A stretch of DNA of 35,658 nt. It comes from Candidatus Latescibacterota bacterium. GTDB lineage: Bacteria > Latescibacterota > Latescibacteria > Latescibacterales > Latescibacteraceae. The stretch lies in the NCBI GenBank assembly GCA_016927495.1, contig JAFGMP010000014.1, forward strand, positions 1-35,658, read 5' to 3'. Shown one piece after another: positions 1 through 7,859 of the stretch. Every line of letters starts with the position of its first letter. The first letter of the stretch is position 1. A model generated the notes under the pieces. The model had not been told where the DNA came from. It saw nothing but the letters and a program-made list of their open reading frames with translations, and did no database searches. The position numbers were made by a program, and so were the translations under genes.

Positions 1-512
1 CCATATCCCAGCGCGACAGAAAGTTGATGGATAATATGCTCATCCTCATAATGCGACACAACGGTGAGTAAATCGGTAAAACCATCACCATTTACATCGC
101 CGGTGACCGGAGAGTAAAGCCCCGAATAATCCAGTGCGATTTCTTCGTCGAAATTGCCCGAACCGTCACTCAGAAACAACGCATTCTCAATTACTAAGTC
201 ACTGATACAGTCATTGTTGAAATCATCGACATGGATAAACCGCGATTCGCTCCCGATGGTACTATGCATTGCTTCGGTTAAAGAACCGTCTCCATTACCC
301 AAAAGTATGGTGATATTCCCACCGTTTCCCAACAGCACAATGTCGGCGAAATCATCGTGATTAAAATTGCCTTTTTCGATGTCGATAATGTCATGGCCGA
401 TGGCAAAATCACTGCGGATAAACAACGGGGGTGTTTGGGGAAAGGAGGACTTTGCATAGGGAATACTTGCAGAAATTATAATGCAAAGCACTGTAAATTT
501 TGAAATTATCAT
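1..512 (-). CDS. Secreted FG-GAP/VCBS repeat protein, 3' end outside window
   Basis: Reading the minus strand from the ATG at 512 gives an open frame of 170 codons that runs off the left edge. The N-terminus is a signal peptide (hydrophobic stretch about residues 7-15, likely cleavage after IPYA near residue 20). It is followed by repeats of the Asp-rich calcium-loop type: FNHDDFADIVLL, FNNDCISDLVI and VNGDGFTDLL. These are hallmarks of FG-GAP/VCBS beta-propeller blades, usually extracellular. The start lies 63 bases after the stop of the BlaI-type regulator on the same strand, so the two may be co-transcribed. No clear Shine-Dalgarno precedes this ATG; a TTG lies 13 codons further upstream in frame, so the start is uncertain. 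Substrate or partner cannot be inferred. Confidence 0.85.
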   Translation of the reverse strand, partial: MIISKFTVLCIIISASIPYAKSSFPQTPPLFIRSDFAIGHDIIDIEKGNFNHDDFADIVLLGNGGNITILLGNGDGSLTEAMHSTIGSESRFIHVDDFNNDCISDLVIENALFLSDGSGNFDEEIALDYSGLYSPVTGDVNGDGFTDLLTVVSHYEDEHIIHQLSVALGY

Positions 513-575
513 ATGCCGTTTTTGTATCGTTGATTTTGTATCAAAACAACACAATGTGACTCATCATATGATCGT

Positions 576-959
576 TCATTTAATTTTTTTACGTTTATCC
601 AAAACTTTGATTACTTGCCGCAATTTTATAATATCATCACCGCTTATTTTTCCATGGCTCAGAAAATATTCAACAAGAAGTGTAATATTATCGCCAAGAT
701 AAGTGTTGACAAACTCCTTAAGAGCAGTTTGTATCGTTGTTTCTTTCGGTTCTGTCACATCGTAACTGTATCTGTTCGTTTCTGTCATCCTTCGCTTCAA
801 CATTCCATAACGAACCATTTTATCAAGTGTATCTCCAAATGTAAAATAGTTACGATGCCCTTTTTTTACCAACTCATTGTACACATCACGGGCAACGGAT
901 TCGCCTTTTACCCAGAAAATTCTTAACAGTTCCCATTCACTGACTTTATTCCTGTCCAT
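576..959 (-). CDS. BlaI/MecI/CopY-family transcriptional repressor
   Basis: The 127-residue protein has the length and layout of the penicillinase-repressor family. An N-terminal winged helix begins SEWELLRIFWVKGESVARDVY, the recognition-helix region is FTFGDTLDKMVRYGMLKRR, and a C-terminal dimerisation helix follows (ALKEFVNTYLGDNITLLVEYFL...KISGDDIIKLRQVI). An AAGGAAG ribosome site sits just before the ATG. In known systems the repressor is removed by a BlaR1/MecR1 membrane protease after a cell-wall or other signal. No such sensor gene is present on either side in this window. The next gene downstream on the same strand is a secreted VCBS protein, a possible target or operon mate. The fold assignment is firm; the inducer and targets are unknown. 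Confidence 0.88.
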   Translation of the reverse strand: MDRNKVSEWELLRIFWVKGESVARDVYNELVKKGHRNYFTFGDTLDKMVRYGMLKRRMTETNRYSYDVTEPKETTIQTALKEFVNTYLGDNITLLVEYFLSHGKISGDDIIKLRQVIKVLDKRKKIK

Positions 960-1267
960 ATTCTTCCTTTTGATTATTGTGACGTATAAATGATTTGTCT
1001 GGACGCATTATCTGTATCAGTTATATACATAATGGTAAATGCATAAATCAGATGCAAGAGAAACTATGGGATTTGGAAAAGGTCAGGTGATCGATAATTT
1101 ATAAATTCTTGATTATTTACCATAAAAATCATGAAGAACTTGAAGGAAAAGATAAGTATTTCTTTAATAACTTCAGTACCTTCATGGTGAAATTTTTTAT
1201 AAATATTACAAGCAAAAGCTCACGATAATATTAGGAAACACTTTTTACAATACCATATTATTGATTC
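960..1267. other. Intergenic gap upstream of the BlaI-type gene
   Basis: This 308-base AT-rich stretch lies between the stop of the amidohydrolase and the start of the repressor, both on the minus strand. It should hold the repressor promoter. A region near 1010-1035 is rich in TAT/ATA half-sites (TATATACATA) and could be an autoregulatory operator, but I see no convincing dyad matching the BlaI consensus. I see no open frame and no clear hairpin terminator. Confidence 0.4.
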
Positions 1268-2071
1268 TCACCCAAAATCAACATACCTTCTCGCATTCCA
1301 GCTCACTATCTTCATCCTGTCCTCGTTCGATATGTCGGCAAGAAATATCCGTCCCATCTGCGGTTTCGGATCGATAAACGGATTGTCGGTACCGAACAGC
1401 ACACGGTCGGCGCCGACAGTATCCACCAGAAACTCAATCTGACGGGCCGGACACATGGACATGGTAATATCGAACATAACGTTGGGTAAATCAGCGGCGA
1501 GTTCGATCCCATGCGTGGTACCGTACGGCCCGCCGGAGTGCCCCATAATCCAGCTGATATCGGGATAGTCCTTTGCCATACGGGTCAACTGGTCCTGGCT
1601 GCCGTAGGGATCCTGATCGAGCCATGTATGTACCAGCAGCATGAGTTTACGGTCCGCCACCCACTTGCAGATACCTTGCATACGGTAATCATCCATTTTG
1701 CACTTGGCAAGAATCGGATGGGTCTTGACGATGACCATGTCAGGTTCCTCGGTGAAACAGCGTTCCAATTCATCCAGCGAAAGCTCGGGGTAATTGCCGT
1801 TGACAATGCATGCACCGTACATACGGCCACGATGTGATCTGATGGCGTCTATGGTCATATTGTTTCCCAGCACCATATCACCGCACAGTCCGGGTGTAGC
1901 GGACAGCACAGTTTTGTCGATACCGAGCTGATCCATCATTATTATCATGCCGTCGGCATCCATGCTGGGAATATGCATATTGAAATACGGCCCAAGGTGC
2001 GCGTGCATATCGATGATTTCCACATCGTCTATGGGAAGGCCCTCATGAATACGGTCAAAATAATCGGTCAT
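1268..2071 (-). CDS. Amidohydrolase-family metal-dependent TIM-barrel hydrolase, intact active site
   Basis: The 267-residue protein matches the amidohydrolase-2 (COG2159-like) group, which includes decarboxylases and lactone hydrolases. The metal ligands are all visible: DMHAH (His23, His25), VKTHP (His118), VHTW (His148), MGHSGG (His178) and LFGTDNPF (Asp229). There is no signal peptide, so it is probably cytoplasmic. Its ATG overlaps the stop of the upstream paralogue by four bases (ATGA), implying translational coupling. It is the last gene of an operon with that degenerate paralogue and a multiheme lipoprotein. The substrate cannot be told from sequence; hydrolysis or non-oxidative decarboxylation of a small carboxylated or lactone compound is typical of the family. 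Confidence 0.88.
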   Translation of the reverse strand: MTDYFDRIHEGLPIDDVEIIDMHAHLGPYFNMHIPSMDADGMIIMMDQLGIDKTVLSATPGLCGDMVLGNNMTIDAIRSHRGRMYGACIVNGNYPELSLDELERCFTEEPDMVIVKTHPILAKCKMDDYRMQGICKWVADRKLMLLVHTWLDQDPYGSQDQLTRMAKDYPDISWIMGHSGGPYGTTHGIELAADLPNVMFDITMSMCPARQIEFLVDTVGADRVLFGTDNPFIDPKPQMGRIFLADISNEDRMKIVSWNARRYVDFG

Positions 2072-2826
2072 GACAGCGCCTCCTTTAACAGTGTCCTAAG
2101 CGTACCTCCGGCGATTACTTCCTTGTCCTCACGGGAAATGGCAGCATAGGAAATAAGTGAAATCGCCGAAGTGCCGGTGTACTGGGGCATGCTGGTGCCG
2201 AACAGAATGTGATGGGCTCCGTAACGGTTGACAACTTCTTCGACAGTTTCCGCTCCGAAGTACCGCGATGTTTCAACATGCAGGTTATCGTACCGTTCGA
2301 ACAGCGGGTAGCTGAACCTGTTGTGACGGTAACTGACACTGGTGGCTATAACTGGCAGTCCCGGGTATTTGTCCAGAATGGTCTGCAGAGTCTCCCACCA
2401 GACAATTTCAATGTCGAGCATAAGTGGAACACGCGCTTCAGCAAGCGAACACAACAGTTCTCCTACATTCCAGTCAGCCATCGAAAAGCTGTGGAAATTG
2501 TTGGTCGGGTACATTCTGACCGCCCGTACGTTCTTTTCCTCCATAATCTTCAGCAGCTTACCCGGAGGCGGCATTTCACCCGTGTGATGTGGCAATACTA
2601 CCCAGCATGGATAAAGCCCCTCCTGCCCTGCAAGCGCTTCCTCCAGAAGCTTATTACCTAAATGAGGACCAGCGTCACGGGCGACCGTATGGTAGACAAG
2701 CGCTTCCTCTATACCGGCAGTCTCCATTTCCCGCCGCAGTCCGTCCACATTGGGAATATCCATAATGAGGGGATACGGTACTCTTCCGACAGAACAATTG
2801 CAGTCAAAAAATTTAAGTTTTGCCAT
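2068..2826 (-). CDS. Amidohydrolase-like paralogue with lost metal ligands (probable pseudoenzyme)
   Basis: The 252-residue protein aligns by eye with the amidohydrolase encoded directly downstream, but every metal-binding position is changed. The N-terminal D-x-H-x-H becomes DCNCS (Asn10, Ser12). The strand that normally carries the third His reads PLMLDIEI. The GHSGG position reads VIATSVSY, and the GTD motif reads LFGTSMPQ (Ser212). The TIM-barrel framework, including the HHILFGTSMP strand and a C-terminal helix, remains. The reading frame is clean, so it is maintained as a protein rather than a decaying pseudogene. A GAAAGG ribosome site precedes the ATG. It lies 12 bases after the cytochrome gene and overlaps the intact amidohydrolase by four bases. 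A structural or regulatory partner role is inferred; a different, metal-free chemistry is also possible. Confidence 0.8.
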   Translation of the reverse strand: MAKLKFFDCNCSVGRVPYPLIMDIPNVDGLRREMETAGIEEALVYHTVARDAGPHLGNKLLEEALAGQEGLYPCWVVLPHHTGEMPPPGKLLKIMEEKNVRAVRMYPTNNFHSFSMADWNVGELLCSLAEARVPLMLDIEIVWWETLQTILDKYPGLPVIATSVSYRHNRFSYPLFERYDNLHVETSRYFGAETVEEVVNRYGAHHILFGTSMPQYTGTSAISLISYAAISREDKEVIAGGTLRTLLKEALS

Positions 2827-2838
2827 ACAACATACCTT

Positions 2839-3300
2839 TCATTCGCCGGACAGAGTTTTGTGACAAACAATACATTCCCTGATATCGTTCATACCTTTAT
2901 CGGCATGGAATTTTATCGTTTCCTGCTCTTTATGGTGACAGCCCCAGCATTGATAGGAGAAATCGAAAGCGCTCAAATTTCTGTGGCAGAACGTGCACCG
3001 TGTGGTATGATTATCGTCGAGCGGCCATTTTTCATGAGGATATTTTGACGCCATCCATATTGATGTAACATGGCATTTGGCACAATCGACGCCTAACTGA
3101 TCATGAAACGCATTATCGGGAATATCCCGTTTATGACATACATAACATCTGACACCTGCGGGTATAGGCGGGTGACCGGTTGATTCAATTGTTTTTGCTG
3201 ATGTCGTACCGTTTGTACCCGGTTTCGGCCCTCCCGAAGCACAGCCAAGAGCAACGATCACAATAAATACGGTCACGAGAATAATCGATCGATGAACCAT
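2839..3300 (-). CDS. Five-heme c-type cytochrome lipoprotein
   Basis: From the ATG at 3300 the protein has 153 residues. I chose this start over an in-frame ATG at 3342 because it has an AAGGGA ribosome site and puts a hydrophobic signal directly at the N-terminus. The signal ends in a lipobox (VALGC, Cys20), so it is probably anchored to a membrane by lipid. Five CxxCH heme-binding motifs follow: CYVCH (52-56), CAKCH (73-77), CTFCH (102-106), CWGCH (118-122) and CIVCH (143-147). Extra His residues (FHDQL, PHEKW, DDNH, KFHADKG) could be distal ligands, as in the class III/c7 multiheme families. It is the first gene of an operon with two amidohydrolase paralogues. Role in electron transfer is sure; partner and reaction are not. 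Confidence 0.87.
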   Translation of the reverse strand: MVHRSIILVTVFIVIVALGCASGGPKPGTNGTTSAKTIESTGHPPIPAGVRCYVCHKRDIPDNAFHDQLGVDCAKCHVTSIWMASKYPHEKWPLDDNHTTRCTFCHRNLSAFDFSYQCWGCHHKEQETIKFHADKGMNDIRECIVCHKTLSGE

Positions 3301-3532
3301 ATAATTCCCTTCGTCAACGTTTTCATGTACCTTAACTGTCATGTAGTGATCAGGAATATAAAAACCATTTTTGCTAATAACAATAAAAAGTTGTGGACGT
3401 ACCCGATATACCCATATATAATTAGTAATGAAAACGCATATGGCTTACAATTTTGAATTATCGGTTTAAACAAATTTTTCATAAAAATTATCAGGACACT
3501 ACAATACATTGTATGTCACTTTAATCCCTTGA

Positions 3533-3605
3533 CTGTCACTCTGAGTGAAACGAAGAGTCTCAAAAAATACAAAAACGATATTCTTCACTTCGTTCAGAAT
3601 GACAG
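3533..3605. repeat. Imperfect palindromic intergenic repeat (MITE-like or hairpin element)
   Basis: Left arm 3533-3561 starts CTGTCACTCTGAGTGAAACG. Right arm 3577-3605, read in reverse complement, starts CTGTCATTCTGAACGAAGTG. The 29-base arms differ at only a few positions and flank a 15-base AT-rich spacer. Elements of the form TGTCATTCTGAGCGAAGCGAAGAATC are familiar as dispersed repeats in many environmental bacterial genomes. Here it lies in the 359-base gap (3301-3659) between the divergent cytochrome and esterase genes. I see nothing else definite in that gap. Confidence 0.75.
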
Positions 3606-3659
3606 AATATTAAATAAGGATTTCCCATCATTTTATCATGTTTTTTCAAGGAGTGTATG

Positions 3660-4457
3660 ATGAAACGTACGACGTCTCTTTTTCCTGTCATTTTACTGAT
3701 TGTTGTGTTTTTTACAGTCATTTTTTATTCAGACTGTACCGGAAACAAGCAAAAAGACTTCCATCTTTATCTGCTTATCGGCCAATCAAATATGGCCGGC
3801 CGCGGTCTTGTCGGTGATTTGGATAAACAACCGCACCCACGTGTATTTACCTTAACCAAAGAAAATACATGGATCGAGGCTGTCGATCCTATACATTTCG
3901 ATAAGGATATTGCGGGAGTCGGACCGGGACTCACCTTTGGGAAAACCATGGCTGATAAAAATCCGAATATCCGTATCGGTCTCATACCATGTGCTTGCGG
4001 TGGATCGGCCATAAGTCACTGGAAAACAGGAGTATTATTCGAACAGACAAAAAGTTATCCCTATGACGATGCGCTCAAACGGGCAAAAATAGCCTTGAAG
4101 GACGGCGTCCTGAAAGGCATACTCTGGCATCAGGGCGAGGGTGACAGCAATGAGGAGTCGGCCGGGTTATATGAGCAGCGTCTGGCAGAATTTATTACAA
4201 TCCTAAGGAATGACCTCGGATCGCAGGATGTGCCATTTATTGCCGGAGAACTGGGGCAGTTTTTCCTCAAAGACAGACCGGAAGCAAACATTGTCAATGA
4301 AGCTCTGAAACGACTGCCTGAACGTGTCAACAACACCGCCTTTGTCAGTTCACAGGGGCTGACACCGAAAGATGACGGTGTCCACTTTGATACGGAATCG
4401 GCGAGAGAACTTGGAAGAAGGTATGCGGAAGCGATGATGCGATTGGAAAAAAATTAA
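3660..4457 (+). CDS. Secreted SGNH-type esterase (sialate O-acetylesterase/CE6-like domain)
   Basis: The 265-residue protein has the SASA-type esterase pattern: LIGQSNMAGRG holds the nucleophile (Ser43), CACGGSAISHW the oxyanion-region Gly, LWHQGEGDS the conserved block III, and DDGVHFD the catalytic His (His242) with an Asp nearby. The N-terminus is a strong hydrophobic signal ending YSDC. That Cys could be lipidated, but Asp at -1 is poor for a lipobox, so cleavage by signal peptidase I or an anchor is also possible. There are two adjacent ATGs; the second (3660) has better spacing from AAGGAG at 3648-3653. The family removes O-acetyl groups from sialic acid or plant-type polysaccharides. 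The gene stands alone, with converging genes downstream. Confidence 0.87.
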   Translation: MKRTTSLFPVILLIVVFFTVIFYSDCTGNKQKDFHLYLLIGQSNMAGRGLVGDLDKQPHPRVFTLTKENTWIEAVDPIHFDKDIAGVGPGLTFGKTMADKNPNIRIGLIPCACGGSAISHWKTGVLFEQTKSYPYDDALKRAKIALKDGVLKGILWHQGEGDSNEESAGLYEQRLAEFITILRNDLGSQDVPFIAGELGQFFLKDRPEANIVNEALKRLPERVNNTAFVSSQGLTPKDDGVHFDTESARELGRRYAEAMMRLEKN

Positions 4458-4597
4458 ATGGATCAATATGCTGATTAAATACAGGGACACAGCATGTTTT
4501 GCACCTGCTAATTCCACATCATAAATCATACATGCAGCTTATTCAGTAGCGAATCCCTTTTTTTCAAAACACAATTGTCTTGCAGAACACATCTCTT

Positions 4598-7003
4598 TTA
4601 CCTGTTCAGCATAACCGTATCATTGATGATCTTGCCAGCTTTGATTGTGTAAGGGACATGAAACACGTATGGAATATCGGCGCCCCGGGTTACAAAATAC
4701 AGACCGTCGGTACTTTTTCCATCGATTACCGGCACTACACTGCTAACCCGAAGCCCCGGAAGGATCACGAGAATGACACGGAATAAAGATGTTCCGTCCG
4801 GGCCGAGGACAGAGCATCTTGCGGAATAACCCGGTGTGTTGACGTAGGAAAATCCAAAAATATCGACACCTATGCCATAGGTAAAGCTGCGGCCGTCGGT
4901 ATCTTTCTCTGAAGCCGTATCTCCCGGTTCATTAACCCATATCAACTCACCGTCAAAATTCAATAACAGCACCGTATCGGCATCGGGATGTGCTACATAC
5001 AACCCATTATCAGAAGCAGTCACCGTCGGTGGAAGATCACTATCACGGAAATAGTCCCCCAATGGCATTTCTTTGTCGAACTCACCGGTATCTTTGTTTA
5101 TTGAAATTAAAGCTGGCGTTTTACCTCCGCCCGCCCCGATTCCGAAAAATATGTTCCCGTAGTGAACAACCGGATGTCCGATGTTACGGCCGCGATATTC
5201 GGTAAAACGCACATAGCCTCTGTCGCCGAACGATATATCGGGACGAATTACACCGCCGCTTAAAAATGCACACACAATTCCTTTGCGCGTCGTCAAAAAT
5301 ATTCTTTCCTCAGTGTCGAATGCAAATCCGATTAAGGGAAGGCCATCGAGAATATCCCCGAAAGAGTAAAGTAAATCGTGCCTTGGTGTATCGACCGATC
5401 CCGCGAGATGATAATAGATCAATGAATCGTCTGTATGCGTTCTACCGATCAATCCTGCAGCAGATTTCTCAATTTCAAAGATACCTCCCGGCGATGGCGG
5501 TCCGGTCGCTACCCAGGTTGGTGGCGCTGTTTTATTATAAACACATATATAGTACGACAGAGAATCGGTTTGAACTCTTTTTCCCTCAAGATCAGCTCCG
5601 TTCCACGAAAACTCGTTAATGCCCATCTTGAAATCACGCAGCGGTGAACAGTGAATACACACGGGAATCTCTGTATCATGTTCACTATAAATTATGAGCC
5701 GTCCGCATGTGTCGGGATCTTTTACTTCGATAGGTACTCTTAATGATTTGTTATCGAACGAATACGGAATTATTGCCGGAACACGCGCCGAAATCGGAAT
5801 TCTTTCATCTGTCCGCTGCTTGGGAATTTTCCGTAAAATCATGCCGCTGTTTTCAGTTATCGGTGTATCACCGATTTTCAAAGCAAGATTGTAAACCGGA
5901 ACCGGAGATAAATCAGGATTTCTACCTCTGAAATTGATATGAAATGTTTTAGTATCACCGGGAGCCAGAGAAAACTGCATCGCAATAGGATCGACAATCC
6001 ATGAAGTATTTTTAAATGTCGTAAAATTAAGACTCCCCGATATTGTTTCATACAGAGGATTATTGAGAACTAAATCAACTGACTCGGAAATGTCCCATGA
6101 CATATTTGTGTCAAGGACAGGCGGTGTTATAGTATCGACAATGTCCTGAACAACGGTTCTTTTGTTCCGGTCGATATCAATGCCGTTTTTAACCGAGCCA
6201 TCATCGGATAATACCCTGAATGAACTGCCTTCCCCATCGATTGTCACCAGTAAAAAATGAGGGAAAAGACCGATTCCTTTTTGATGAACCGGACCGGTAC
6301 ATCCTGTCGACACTGCCCTTATGCCGTCTATTGTACCCCAATCAAACAAACCGTCGTCAGAACATGTAATGATAAGATCAACATCACCCGTTTTGAAAAC
6401 CGGTAGAAACCGGTTGCTCCAAAGACCGGGAGCTTTATCCCAGACAGGGCTGTTCATGAAAACAACTACGGTTTCGCCTTCCAATCTGTCTTCAAGTGTA
6501 TCCCAGAGCCACCCATACTGTTCCTCCCCTAAAACAGGCGTTTCACCAAAACCTGAGCGATATGATTGATCTGTCGTACTGAGGACAATGAAATAGATAC
6601 CCTGCCGTTCGTATGAGTACCATTGAGGACCGAAATGACTGCCATATGCCACCTCGCTTGCATAATCGAAAATATCCTGATTTCCGGCAACCGGATACAC
6701 TGGTATCGATACTGTTTCCATATCGGTGTTAACCATATTCAACAGGCCGTCGACACCTGAGGAAGGAACATCCTGAGGGAGTCGGTTCCCCAGATCGACT
6801 GCAAAATCCACATCAAATTTTTTCAATTCTTCAGCCAGATCGCGAAAGATTTTCCCATCATCGGTGACCAGCCCGGAATTCCCAAAAGCTGCAAATGATA
6901 TAGACACAGGTTGAATATTAACAGGTGTATATTTTTCATCATTTACGCATGAAAAAAGAAATACGGACAACATTAAAAAATAATATAACTTCAACCTGAA
7001 CAT
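4598..7003 (-). CDS. Large lipoprotein: eroded calcineurin-like domain, FlgD-like Ig domain, C-terminal propeller-like region
   Basis: The 801-residue protein begins with a signal and a good lipobox (VFLFSC, Cys19). Residues about 33-235 follow a calcineurin-like phosphoesterase layout, but metal ligands are replaced: FGNSG (41-44) for D-x-H, VDLGN (69-73) for GD, AGNQD (106-110) for GNHD/E, MNSP (183-186) for the His strand, and TCSDDGLFD for GHxH. A FlgD-type Ig-like domain follows at about 430-490 (INEFSWNGADLEGKRV, YYICVYN). The rest (about 500-790) has repeated beta strands like a beta-propeller (VHYGNIFFGIGAGG, VTASDNGLYVAHPDAD). An AGGGGAT ribosome site precedes the ATG, and its start overlaps the upstream DUF1848 gene by 13 bases. 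Binding or structural role at the cell surface is inferred; catalytic phosphoesterase activity looks unlikely. Confidence 0.75.
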   Translation of the reverse strand: MFRLKLYYFLMLSVFLFSCVNDEKYTPVNIQPVSISFAAFGNSGLVTDDGKIFRDLAEELKKFDVDFAVDLGNRLPQDVPSSGVDGLLNMVNTDMETVSIPVYPVAGNQDIFDYASEVAYGSHFGPQWYSYERQGIYFIVLSTTDQSYRSGFGETPVLGEEQYGWLWDTLEDRLEGETVVVFMNSPVWDKAPGLWSNRFLPVFKTGDVDLIITCSDDGLFDWGTIDGIRAVSTGCTGPVHQKGIGLFPHFLLVTIDGEGSSFRVLSDDGSVKNGIDIDRNKRTVVQDIVDTITPPVLDTNMSWDISESVDLVLNNPLYETISGSLNFTTFKNTSWIVDPIAMQFSLAPGDTKTFHINFRGRNPDLSPVPVYNLALKIGDTPITENSGMILRKIPKQRTDERIPISARVPAIIPYSFDNKSLRVPIEVKDPDTCGRLIIYSEHDTEIPVCIHCSPLRDFKMGINEFSWNGADLEGKRVQTDSLSYYICVYNKTAPPTWVATGPPSPGGIFEIEKSAAGLIGRTHTDDSLIYYHLAGSVDTPRHDLLYSFGDILDGLPLIGFAFDTEERIFLTTRKGIVCAFLSGGVIRPDISFGDRGYVRFTEYRGRNIGHPVVHYGNIFFGIGAGGGKTPALISINKDTGEFDKEMPLGDYFRDSDLPPTVTASDNGLYVAHPDADTVLLLNFDGELIWVNEPGDTASEKDTDGRSFTYGIGVDIFGFSYVNTPGYSARCSVLGPDGTSLFRVILVILPGLRVSSVVPVIDGKSTDGLYFVTRGADIPYVFHVPYTIKAGKIINDTVMLNR

Positions 7004-7839
7004 CTATCATCCCCTTCAGTTACAGCAATTTGTGGATTAGCATAACAATACAAACAACCGTGAGGGCAGGGCATATCACGGTATGAGCCGATATCGCGGC
7101 TTACGGTACAGTTGCAATGTAATCGCTGTCCTTTATCTTTCGCCAATGGAGCAGATTCACCTGTAAGACCTGAAAGTAATCCGCCGTCGATACATGCCGC
7201 AGGTTTAATTCCGTCAATCTTGCCGATATCTTCAGAACAACTTTCAAGAGAGAGCCCAATATCCGCTGCTGCTTGAGCAAGTTCCGATGCATACTGTATT
7301 TTGGTTTGTCGAGGCGGATCAATAAGGTTTAACCTGAACTTGCTGTTTCTTGCTTTAACTTTTCCGTACATATCCATAAATGAAAATATCGACCGCCTGA
7401 CTCCGAATCGCGCAATTTCTTTACCAATGCTAATATATGAATTTATCGTTGAAACAGGCCCGTTATGATCAAAAACTATCGGGTCAAAACGCCATGCGAC
7501 GCGTTCGGGATCGTAAAAATCCGTCAGTTTCCCTACCTGAATCAGACGTTTCGTCAACGATGGTAAAGATGGTTCAAGATAAGGCAAATCATTTATGGTA
7601 AAAAGAAAATAGAGATTATAATCATCAAAAAAATTATTTTTACAGAGAAAATGTTCGAAATTCTTTGACCACAGAACAATAGTATGAACATTTTCCGGTT
7701 TCAAATCAACTACCGTTTTCCTTCCGGAATAGGGATTGGTCACTTCGGCAAATCCCTGATGTATACATGATATCAAATGATCTAAATAATGTGCAGGTAT
7801 ATCTGTACGCCGTGAAGCGGATATAATCTGTTTCATCAC
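6991..7839 (-). CDS. DUF1848-family protein with C-terminal Fe-S-type cysteines
   Basis: The 282-residue protein starts IISASRRTDIPAHYLDHL and contains VTNPYSGRKTVVDLKPENVH and VLWSKNFEHFL, the recognisable pattern of the DUF1848 family, whose function is not established. The C-terminus holds a cysteine group, HCNC (242-244) and CPHGCLYC (258, 262, 265), suited to an iron-sulfur cluster. The phrase CLYCYANP resembles radical-SAM/spore-photolyase-like cluster loops. It lies 20 bases after the membrane thiol-redox gene and overlaps the next lipoprotein by 13 bases, so it is inside an operon. There are two adjacent ATGs at the start; the first is used here. No signal peptide: cytoplasmic. Confidence 0.85.
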   Translation of the reverse strand: MMKQIISASRRTDIPAHYLDHLISCIHQGFAEVTNPYSGRKTVVDLKPENVHTIVLWSKNFEHFLCKNNFFDDYNLYFLFTINDLPYLEPSLPSLTKRLIQVGKLTDFYDPERVAWRFDPIVFDHNGPVSTINSYISIGKEIARFGVRRSIFSFMDMYGKVKARNSKFRLNLIDPPRQTKIQYASELAQAAADIGLSLESCSEDIGKIDGIKPAACIDGGLLSGLTGESAPLAKDKGQRLHCNCTVSRDIGSYRDMPCPHGCLYCYANPQIAVTEGDDRCSG

Positions 7840-7859
7840 TGTTGTTAATCAATAAAAAA

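Noticed and set aside
1010-1040. BlaI operator dyad
   Set aside because: The TAT/ATA-rich stretch does not form a clear symmetric match to the known operator form, so I list it only as a possibility in the gap entry.
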